Shown piece after piece: positions 5,233-11,011 of a stretch of DNA of 11,011 nucleotides (position 1 is the first letter of the stretch; each line of letters opens with the position of its first letter). The position numbers and the translations under genes were made by a program. The stretch spans positions 1 through 11,011 of the forward strand of contig JAGWRH010000362.1 in assembly GCA_028876695.1 (NCBI GenBank), given 5' to 3'. Under the pieces are notes generated by a model. The model searched no databases. It worked only from the letters and a program-made list of their open reading frames with translations, and had not been told where the DNA came from. Origin of the DNA: Acidobacteriota bacterium (lineage in GTDB: Bacteria > Acidobacteriota > Terriglobia > Acidiferrales > UBA7541).

Positions 5233-6228
5233 ATGAACAAGCGGAAGCTGGGAAATTCGGGGCTGGAAGTGGCGCCGTGGGCGCTCGGCGGAAACGTTTT
5301 CGGCTGGACGGCGGACGAGGCCACGTCGTTCCGGCTGCTGGACGCATTCGTGGACGCGGGGCTGAATCTGATCGACACGGCGGATGTGTATTCGAAATGG
5401 ATTCCGGGGCACGCGGGCGGCGAATCGGAAACGGTGATTGGGCATTGGCTGAAGAAGAGCGGGAAGCGCGGCAAGGTGCTGATTGCGACCAAGCTGGGCG
5501 TGGAAATGGGTCCTGGCGAAACCGGACTTTCGCGCGCGTACATGATGAGAGCGGTCGAGCGTTCGCTAACGCGGCTGCAGACGGATTCCATCGACTTGTA
5601 CCAGTCGCATCGCGATGACGACAAGACGCCGATGGAAGAGACGCTGGCGGCGTTTGGCGAGCTGATTAAGGCGGGGAAGGTGCGCGCGATTGGCGCGTCG
5701 AACTTTAAAGCGGACAGGCTGGCGGAAGCGCTGCGCGTGAGCAAGGAGAAAGGCCTGCCGCGGTATGAGAGTCTGCAGCCGTGGTACAACCTCTACGACC
5801 GAGCGGAGTTTGAGGGCCCGCTGGCGGAGTTGTGCAAGCGCGAAAACATCGGGGTGATTCCGTACTTCGCGCTGGCCAGCGGATTTTTGAGCGGGAAGTA
5901 TCGTACCGCGAAGGATCTGGAGGGGAAACCGCGCGGGTATCGCGTAAAGGACATGATGAACGAGCGCGGCTTCAGGATACTGAGGGCGCTTGACACCGTG
6001 GCGGCGGAGGCGAAGGCGACGCCGGCGCAAGTGTCGCTGGCGTGGCTGATGGGGCGAGTGACGGCGCCCATTGCGAGCGCCACGAGCCTCTCTCAATTCA
6101 ACGAGCTGCTGGGCGCGACGAAGCTGACGTTGACGGCGGCGCAGGTGAAGCTGCTCGACGACGCGAGCGCGATCGATGCCGCGGCAGCCGCGGCACAAAC
6201 GCGCACGCCGCCGCCCTCCAGCAGGTAG
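5233..6228 (+). CDS. Aldo/keto reductase
   Basis: A complete 331-residue NAD(P)H-dependent aldo/keto reductase, which reduces aldehydes or ketones to alcohols in the cytosol. The catalytic tetrad is present: D48 and Y53 in LIDTADVYS (46-54), K87 in ATKLG (85-89) and H126 in YQSHRDD (123-129). GKVRAIGASNF (148-158), QPWYNLYDR (182-190) and the cofactor-phosphate segment IASATSLSQ (280-288) complete the fold. AGAGGAG, with 5 nt between GGAG and the ATG, fixes the start. The last 18 residues are alanine-rich and low in complexity. The sequence resembles oxidoreductases of the YajO/Tas-like group, whose physiological substrates are mostly unknown. A paralogue begins at 10642. The gene converges on the ThDP enzyme gene at 6418, and no clear terminator was found in the 189 bp between them. 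Confidence 0.95.
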   Translation: MNKRKLGNSGLEVAPWALGGNVFGWTADEATSFRLLDAFVDAGLNLIDTADVYSKWIPGHAGGESETVIGHWLKKSGKRGKVLIATKLGVEMGPGETGLSRAYMMRAVERSLTRLQTDSIDLYQSHRDDDKTPMEETLAAFGELIKAGKVRAIGASNFKADRLAEALRVSKEKGLPRYESLQPWYNLYDRAEFEGPLAELCKRENIGVIPYFALASGFLSGKYRTAKDLEGKPRGYRVKDMMNERGFRILRALDTVAAEAKATPAQVSLAWLMGRVTAPIASATSLSQFNELLGATKLTLTAAQVKLLDDASAIDAAAAAAQTRTPPPSSR

Positions 6229-6402
6229 CCGCGGGCCGCACGGGATCAGAGCAGTTCCGCGCGCAGGACAGTGACGGCTGGATAGGAAGACCCGAATCCC
6301 CTCGCATCGCGTGCATACGAAGCCGCCGCGGGCGGATGCCGGTAAAAGCATCTACTTGCGCGATCGGTATCGCCATCTTTCCAAACAGCGGGAGCATGCC
6401 AG

Positions 6403-6429
6403 ATGGCGCGCTTTGTGCTAATGGCGCGC
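6403..6429. repeat. 9-nt direct repeat at the end of the ThDP enzyme gene
   Basis: ATGGCGCGC occurs at 6403-6411 and 6421-6429, 18 bp apart. The second copy is part of the perfect palindrome ATGGCGCGCCAT (6421-6432), which encodes the last four residues of the ThDP enzyme. Possibly a small slippage duplication at the 3' end of the gene. Confidence 0.35.
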
Positions 6430-8088
6430 CATCAAGAGATGCACTTCGGGCGGAATCGGCGCGACGTCGATTGAGACATTTACGCACGCGGGCTTGCCGC
6501 CGGCGAACGCGGCTTTGATGGCCGGTCCGAGGTCTTCGATTTTTGTGACTCGCTGGGCGTGGCAGCCGAAAGCGGCGGCGACTTCGTGATAGTTCGCGTC
6601 GCGAAGCTCGGTGCCCGACAGGCGGTTCCCGGAAACAATCTGCTGGAAATGCTGCGAGGCGGCCCAACTGTGGTTGTTCATCACCACGACGACGATGGGC
6701 AATTTGTGCCGCGCCATGGTGTCAAATTCAGCGATGGTGAATCCGACCGCGCCATCGCCCTCCAGGGCGAGAACGGGCCGTTTTGGATGCGCGACCTGCG
6801 CGCCGATGGAAAGCCCAAGGCCCATGCCGACCGCGCCGAGGAAACCGTGCGTGATGTAGCTGCCCGGCTGATTTTGGCGAATGACCTCGTTGAACCAGTG
6901 GTAGGCTTCGGCGCCATCGCCGATGATGATTGTGTCTTCGGGGATGTTTTCAGCGATCGCCGAGACGGCCTGATAGGGATGAATCGGAGGCGTGGCGCGA
7001 TGCAGATCGGATTCGAGGCGCTTGCGGCGGTCGATTTTTGCGTTGCAGACAATTTGATTCCACGCGCTTCGATTCGGCCAATTGCGGGATTTGGCGGCGG
7101 CACTCATCGCGCGGAGGGTTTCGCGGGGATCGGCGGCGATTCCGAGCGCGACCGGCCGGACTTTCGCGATTTCCTTGGGATCGACCTCTACGTGAATGAT
7201 TTTCGCGGCGAGGGGGACCTCGAGATCGCTCATGCCCATGGTGAAGAGACCAAACCGAACTCCGAGCGCGAGGATTACGTCCGGGCGCTCGCCAGGCTTC
7301 GAGAGATCGGTCATTTTGTGAAACGTGCCACCGTAAAGCGGATGATTGCTGGGCAACAGCCCATGCGCTTGAAAGTCGGAAAATACAGGGATGCCGGCAG
7401 CTTCGGCGAAAGCGCGCAATTCCGCGGCAGCGTCCGAAAAATAAGCGCCCACGCCGGCCATGATGACGGGGCGCTCGGCTGAGGCGAGCATGCCGAGAGC
7501 TTCGCTGACGGCGGCCGCGGGCGGAGCGGCGCGGACCTCGAGCAAGACTTGCTCGGGAATTCGGACGGAATTTTCGTCAATTTGCGCGGCGAGCACGTCC
7601 ATGGGCAGGTCGAGGAGCACGGGTCCTGTTGGCGCGGACGTGGCCAGGCGGATGGCTTCGGCGACCAAGCGCGGAATCTGCTGCGCGACGGTGATGCGGT
7701 GCGCCCATTTGGTGATGGGCACGGTGACGGCGACCTGGTCGATGCCGGCCTGCAGCGTGTTCGTTTCGGCGTCAGATAGCGCGCTCGAACCGCAGAGATA
7801 GAGAACCGGCGTGCGGTCGAGGTAAGCGTTGGCCACCGAGGTGATGATGTTGGTGAAGCCGGGGCCGGCGGTCGCCATGGAGACGCCCAGCGAACGCGTG
7901 GCGCGCGCATAGCCTTCGGCTGCGTGTCCGGCGGCTACTTCGTGGCGCGTATCGGTGATGGGAATTTTGTGATCGAGGCAGGACTGGAAAATCGTTTCAA
8001 GGTGCGCGCCGTGAAGTCCGAAGATGTGGCGGACATTGGCGCGAAGAAGAGTGCGGACCAGCAATTCGCCGCCGCTAACCATGGCCAT
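6418..8088 (-). CDS. Benzaldehyde lyase-like thiamine diphosphate enzyme
   Basis: A 556-residue ThDP-dependent enzyme. From memory it lines up closely with Pseudomonas fluorescens benzaldehyde lyase (563 residues), which cleaves (R)-benzoin and related acyloins to aldehydes and also ligates aldehydes. Shared stretches include the start (MAM..GGEL.VRTL), FGLHGAH (23-29), DTRHE.AAGHAAEGYARA (46-63) and ETNTLQAGIDQVA (108-120). Key residues keep the same numbers: H29, the cofactor-activating E50, and Q113. The ThDP and metal motif runs from GDG (444-446) to NN (471-472). Three domains are evident: PYR (1-180), a central domain (about 190-340) and PP (about 370-545). AGGAG 6 nt before ATG 8088 fixes the start. 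Acetolactate synthase and 2-hydroxyacyl-CoA lyase are relatives, but both are less similar in these stretches. The actual substrate is inferred. Confidence 0.85.
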   Translation of the reverse strand: MAMVSGGELLVRTLLRANVRHIFGLHGAHLETIFQSCLDHKIPITDTRHEVAAGHAAEGYARATRSLGVSMATAGPGFTNIITSVANAYLDRTPVLYLCGSSALSDAETNTLQAGIDQVAVTVPITKWAHRITVAQQIPRLVAEAIRLATSAPTGPVLLDLPMDVLAAQIDENSVRIPEQVLLEVRAAPPAAAVSEALGMLASAERPVIMAGVGAYFSDAAAELRAFAEAAGIPVFSDFQAHGLLPSNHPLYGGTFHKMTDLSKPGERPDVILALGVRFGLFTMGMSDLEVPLAAKIIHVEVDPKEIAKVRPVALGIAADPRETLRAMSAAAKSRNWPNRSAWNQIVCNAKIDRRKRLESDLHRATPPIHPYQAVSAIAENIPEDTIIIGDGAEAYHWFNEVIRQNQPGSYITHGFLGAVGMGLGLSIGAQVAHPKRPVLALEGDGAVGFTIAEFDTMARHKLPIVVVVMNNHSWAASQHFQQIVSGNRLSGTELRDANYHEVAAAFGCHAQRVTKIEDLGPAIKAAFAGGKPACVNVSIDVAPIPPEVHLLMARH

Positions 8089-8225
8089 GGCAGGCTCCTG
8101 ATCGGTTGCGAGGATTACCAGCGCGGCTTAGCCGAAGCGATGCGCGAAACCGCCGGGCTCGCAGAGGCGGACATTCTAACGCAGAGACCGATCAGGCCGC
8201 ACGAGATGTTGAAGGTTCAAAAACC

Positions 8226-8298
8226 GATCCCCGCCCGCGGCGGGCAGACCTGACGCCAATTCCCGGCGGAAATCGCCAGGATTGGGTTCGGGATGACA
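8226..8298. repeat. GATCCC...GGGATGACA intergenic element, copy 2
   Basis: Opens with GATCCC (8226-8231), continues with the GCCCGC-G-GCGGGC palindrome (8233-8245) and ends in TGGGTTCGGGATGACA (8283-8298), which is identical to 5155-5170. It fills most of the gap between yggX and the ThDP enzyme gene. These two genes share a strand, so the element would lie within any joint transcript. Confidence 0.65.
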
Positions 8299-8314
8299 GG
8301 GTTCGATCGCAAAA

Positions 8315-8611
8315 CTAATGGGGCGGCGGGACGAAGCCTTCGGGAAGCTGGGCGCCTTCGCCGAAGAAGAACTGTTCCATTTGCTCTTCCATGATTTGCC
8401 GGGCGCGCGGATCGAGCGGATTCAGGCGAAATTCGTTCAGCAGCATTTTGGAGTGATCGACCCACATGCGCCACGCGTCTTGCGAGACGTTCTCGTAGAT
8501 GCGCTGGCCGAGTTCGCCCTTCCAAGGCGGGCGATCCAGACCGGGAAGCTCGCGACCGAGCTTCGCGCAGTGGACCATGCGAACTTTTTGCGTGCCCTTC
8601 TCATCCGCCAT
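8315..8611 (-). CDS. yggX: Probable Fe(2+)-trafficking protein YggX
   Basis: A 98-residue member of the YggX family, small cytosolic proteins linked to iron supply and protection of Fe-S clusters from oxidative damage. It shows the family pattern: MVHCAKLGRELPGLDRPPWKGELG (12-35) with the conserved cysteine C15, then GQRIYENVSQDAWRMWVDHSKMLLNE (35-60) and the acidic RQIMEEQMEQFFFGE (71-85). It is slightly longer than the usual 90 or so residues because of an N-terminal extension and the proline-rich end. GGGAGA about 8 nt before ATG 8611 supports the start. It lies 226 bp upstream of the benzaldehyde-lyase-like gene on the same strand and is divergent from the flavoprotein gene. Given its housekeeping role, this placement may be incidental. 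Confidence 0.95.
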   Translation of the reverse strand: MADEKGTQKVRMVHCAKLGRELPGLDRPPWKGELGQRIYENVSQDAWRMWVDHSKMLLNEFRLNPLDPRARQIMEEQMEQFFFGEGAQLPEGFVPPPH

Positions 8612-8632
8612 TGCGTTATCTCCCGAGAATCA

Positions 8633-8723
8633 GGTTGAAGAATCAACCATACTTCAAGAGCATGAGAAACTCCAGTGCGGCCGGTCGAGCACGGCGGCGC
8701 ACGATGGCGCAAGCTGTTGCGCC
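8633..8723. repeat. Two perfect hairpins in the divergent yggX/flavoprotein gap
   Basis: GGTTGA (8633-8638) and TCAACC (8643-8648) pair around AGAA, and an overlapping TTGAAG (8635-8640) can pair with CTTCAA (8652-8657). GGCGCAA (8706-8712) and TTGCGCC (8717-8723) pair around GCTG. The first lies about 22 bp upstream of yggX and could be an operator or leader hairpin. Neither has a T-run. Confidence 0.4.
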
Positions 8724-8833
8724 GTCCGCAGAATTCCCGCGCCAAGGGCTGAGAGAACAGGGTTACACTGGCACGCCCGCGGGTGGTTCAATCAGCGCGG
8801 TTTGCAGTCAAGTGCGCAGCGGAGGTTTTTGCG

Positions 8834-10456
8834 ATGAACGTGAATGGCGCGAGCAGCCGCGTGCTTCCGAAGGGCCTCGCGCCTCGCGATTTCGAGAACG
8901 CGCTCCAGAAGTTCGCGGTCGCGATCGGCGATGAATGGGTGATCTCGTCCGAAAACGAGCTGAAGAATTACCGCGATCCATTCGCGTTCGCCTCAGCCGA
9001 CCCGAGGGAATTTGCGCCCTCGGCGGCGGTGAAACCCGCGTCCGTGGAAGAAGTGCGATCCATCGTGAGGATCGCGAACGAACTGAAAGTTCCGCTGTGG
9101 GTGATTTCGCGCGGGAAAAATCTGGGGTATGGAGGCGCGGCGCCGCGAGTGGCGGGTTCGGTGACGATTGATTTAGGGCGGATGAACCGGATCCTGGAAG
9201 TGAATGAAGAGCTTTGCTACGCGGTGGTCGAGCCGGGCGTGACGTTTTTCGATTTGTACGAGCATATTCAGGGCAGGAAGCTGAAGCTGTGGATTTCGGT
9301 GCCGGCGCTGGGGTGGGGAAGCGTGGTCGGCAACGCGCTCGATCGCGGCGTCGGCTACACGCCCTACGGCGAGCACTCCGAAAATATCTGCGGCATGGAA
9401 GTGGTGCTGCCGGATGGCGGACTGATTCGCACGGGCATGGGGGCGCTCAGCCACGGGAAAACGTGGCACTCGTTCAAGCCGGGGTACGGACCGTCGGTGG
9501 ATGGCCTGTTCATGCAGTCGAACTTCGGAATCGTGACCAAGGCGGGAATTTGGCTGATGCCGCAGCCCGATTTTTTCGTCGCGTGCGATTTGCACTTCGA
9601 GCGCGAATCGGATCTGGAGCGAATCGTCGATATCACGGGGGAACTGCGGCGCGAGGACATCGTGCAGAATACGGCGGTGCTGAGCAATGCGGTGCGGCTG
9701 ATTTCGCGGCTGGGCGCGCGGGACGCATGGTTCGCGGGCGGAGGGGCGGCGCCGGAAAGCGCCGTGCAGGCAAAACTGCAGGAGATGGGACTCGGCGCAT
9801 GGAATCTGCGATTCGCGATCTACGGCGCGGAAGAATTGGCGGAAGCGCGCCTGAAAATCGCGAAGCGAGCGTACGGGGCCGTCGCCGGCGCGCGTTTCGA
9901 AAGCAAGAAATGGGACGTCAGGGCGCACGGTGCCGAGGAATTCACCGCGGCGATCGGATCGGAAAGCGTGCAGGCGGGAGTTCCGTCGCTTTTCGCGCTG
10001 GAGGTATTGAAATACCGCGGCGAAGACGGCGGGCACATTGGATTTTCTCCGATACTGGCGCCGAGCGGAAAAGAGGCGGTGAAACTCGCGAATCTCGCCG
10101 GGCGACTTTGCCGCGAGCACGGCTTCGATTACTACGGTGGGTTTTCGTTCGGGTTCCGGCATCTTTGGTCGGTGATGATGATTTTGTACGACAAAAAGAG
10201 CGATGAGCACCGGGCGCAGGCCGATCGATTATTTCGAAGGCTCGTAAAAGAGGCAGGCGAACTGGGATTCGCCGAATACCGCGCGCATGTGGAGTACATG
10301 GATTTAGTCGGCGATCCGTATGATTTCAACGGCCATGCGCTTCGGAGGTTCACGGAGACGCTAAAGGATGCCGTCGATCCGGGCGGGATTCTCGCGCCGG
10401 GGAAGCAGGGAATCTGGCCGAAGAGGATGCGCGAAAATGGCGGCCAGACGCAGTGA
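8834..10456 (+). CDS. FAD-binding oxidoreductase, 4-cresol dehydrogenase/vanillyl-alcohol oxidase type
   Basis: A 540-residue flavoprotein. ATG 8834 is chosen for its GGAGG 8 nt upstream over an in-frame upstream GTG at 8783. The family oxidises 4-substituted phenols such as p-cresol or vanillyl alcohol, using FAD usually bound covalently. The PCMH-type FAD domain is visible in PLWVISRGKNLGYGGAAP (87-104), VVEPGVTFFDLYEHIQ (131-146), GWGSVVGNALDRGVGYTPYGEH (161-182) and QSNFGIVTKAG (228-238). The C-terminal cap domain contains GGHIGFSP (399-406), HGFDYYGGFSFGFR (429-442) and the ending ILAPGKQGIWPKR (519-531). Aligned from memory with Pseudomonas PchF, Y433 appears to fall on the tyrosine that carries FAD in 4-cresol dehydrogenase. 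No cytochrome subunit gene is in the window, so the electron acceptor is unknown; it may be O2 or another carrier. Confidence 0.9.
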   Translation: MNVNGASSRVLPKGLAPRDFENALQKFAVAIGDEWVISSENELKNYRDPFAFASADPREFAPSAAVKPASVEEVRSIVRIANELKVPLWVISRGKNLGYGGAAPRVAGSVTIDLGRMNRILEVNEELCYAVVEPGVTFFDLYEHIQGRKLKLWISVPALGWGSVVGNALDRGVGYTPYGEHSENICGMEVVLPDGGLIRTGMGALSHGKTWHSFKPGYGPSVDGLFMQSNFGIVTKAGIWLMPQPDFFVACDLHFERESDLERIVDITGELRREDIVQNTAVLSNAVRLISRLGARDAWFAGGGAAPESAVQAKLQEMGLGAWNLRFAIYGAEELAEARLKIAKRAYGAVAGARFESKKWDVRAHGAEEFTAAIGSESVQAGVPSLFALEVLKYRGEDGGHIGFSPILAPSGKEAVKLANLAGRLCREHGFDYYGGFSFGFRHLWSVMMILYDKKSDEHRAQADRLFRRLVKEAGELGFAEYRAHVEYMDLVGDPYDFNGHALRRFTETLKDAVDPGGILAPGKQGIWPKRMRENGGQTQ

Positions 10457-10641
10457 GGCGCTACCGGCGGATCCGGACCTCGAGCGGCAGGCCGCGCCAA
10501 GGCAGACCGCTCGTGGATCTCCTCAGTAACATCCGCGCCCTTCGCAAAAGCGGCGAAGAGTGGGGCACTCGAAAAACCGAAAGCGCACGCGGAGCGACGA
10601 TGGCGTTCATTGGGTTCTTCCAGAAAGCGAGGGATTAAAAC

Positions 10642-11011
10642 GTGCAGCACGTGCGGCTGGGAAATACGGGACTGAAAGTATCGCGGCTATGCCTGGGCAC
10701 GATGACGTTTGGATTCCAGTGCGATGAACCGACTTCGTTCGCGATTTTGGACAAAGCGGCGAGCGCGGGAATCACGTTTATGGATTCGTCGGACGTGTAT
10801 CCGCTGGGCGGCGGTCTGGAGCGCGCCGGGCGGACGGAAGAGATTATCGGCAAATGGATGCGCGGCAAGCGCCACGATTTCATGATCGCGACAAAATGCT
10901 TCGGCGCGACGGGGCCACAGCCGTTTCACGCGGGCAACAACCGGCGGCACATTTTTGATGCGATCGATGCGTCGCTGCGGCGCCTGCAAACCGACTACGT
11001 CGATTTATACC
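10642..11011 (+). CDS. Aldo/keto reductase, N-terminal part (runs off right edge)
   Basis: The first 123 residues of a second aldo/keto reductase. The start is GTG 10642: a TAA lies in frame at 10636-10638, GAGGG lies about 8 nt upstream, and the residues HVRLGNTGLKVSRLCLGTMTFG (3-24) are a typical family beginning. D48 and Y53 (MDSSDVY, 47-53) and K85 (ATKCFG, 83-88) of the catalytic tetrad are visible. The frame is cut at RRLQTDYVDLY, just before the tetrad histidine. It is clearly paralogous to the gene at 5233 but belongs to a different branch (MTFG and GGGLERAGRTEEIIG instead of NVFGW and GGESETVIG). It follows the flavoprotein gene by 185 bp on the same strand and might reduce carbonyls made by that enzyme, which is only an inference. 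Confidence 0.94.
   Translation, partial: MQHVRLGNTGLKVSRLCLGTMTFGFQCDEPTSFAILDKAASAGITFMDSSDVYPLGGGLERAGRTEEIIGKWMRGKRHDFMIATKCFGATGPQPFHAGNNRRHIFDAIDASLRRLQTDYVDLY

Noticed and set aside
6559..7482. Plus-strand open frame (307 codons) opposite the ThDP enzyme gene
   Set aside because: The minus strand encodes a full-length conserved enzyme through the same bases. The plus-strand product shows no recognisable domain.
9173..10210. Long minus-strand open frame (345 codons) opposite the flavoprotein gene
   Set aside because: It is antisense to a clearly conserved gene, with a low-complexity Arg/His-rich composition and no motifs.
10453..10638. Small plus-strand frame overlapping the flavoprotein stop (GTGA)
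   Set aside because: The overlap looks like translational coupling, but the 61-residue product is Arg-rich without a domain and has no ribosome-binding site of its own. A CTTCGC/GCGAAG hairpin lies inside it. I treat it as intergenic.

Overview
The window is GC-rich bacterial chromosome. Its gene content (aconitase, a DUF2007/zinc-ribbon protein, DUF3179, small secreted cupin, VAO-type flavoprotein) and its intergenic palindromic repeats best fit a soil acidobacterium (Acidobacteriota). That placement is an inference from style and was not tested by phylogeny. TGA is an ordinary stop here: the DUF2007, cupin and flavoprotein genes all end in it.

Layout. 1-675 (minus) is the N-terminal part of an aconitase running off the left edge. 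676-1775 is about 1.1 kb without a convincing gene, filled with direct repeats and hairpins. From 1776 to 6228 five genes lie on the plus strand: a DUF2007/zinc-ribbon membrane protein, an exported DUF3179 protein interrupted by an in-frame TGA, an exported small cupin, a dienelactone-hydrolase-family enzyme and an aldo/keto reductase. On the minus strand follow a benzaldehyde-lyase-like ThDP enzyme (6418-8088) and, upstream of it, the Fe(2+)-trafficking protein YggX (8315-8611). Divergent from YggX is a 4-cresol dehydrogenase/vanillyl-alcohol-oxidase-type flavoprotein (8834-10456), followed by the start of a second aldo/keto reductase that runs off the right edge.

Main discovery candidate. 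The DUF3179 reading frame is open from 2497 to 3585 except for one TGA at 2833-2835. That codon falls on the first cysteine of the family's CxxC motif, giving W-U-G-Y-C. Thirteen bases after the TGA begins a perfect 7-bp hairpin with a 7-nt loop whose second base is G, and the loop begins 20 nt after the TGA. This geometry fits a bacterial SECIS element. The gene is therefore probably a selenoprotein with a UxxC redox motif, exported from the cytoplasm. The alternative is a single TGC-to-TGA nonsense mutation or a sequencing error. The protein also carries a second DUF3179 copy in which the redox pair has become Q and S.

How the genes may work together. The dienelactone hydrolase, two aldo/keto reductases, the benzaldehyde-lyase-like enzyme and the p-cresol/vanillyl-alcohol-type flavoprotein could all act on aromatic alcohols, aldehydes, acyloins or lactones. 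Strands and spacing do not show one operon, so a shared pathway is only a hypothesis.
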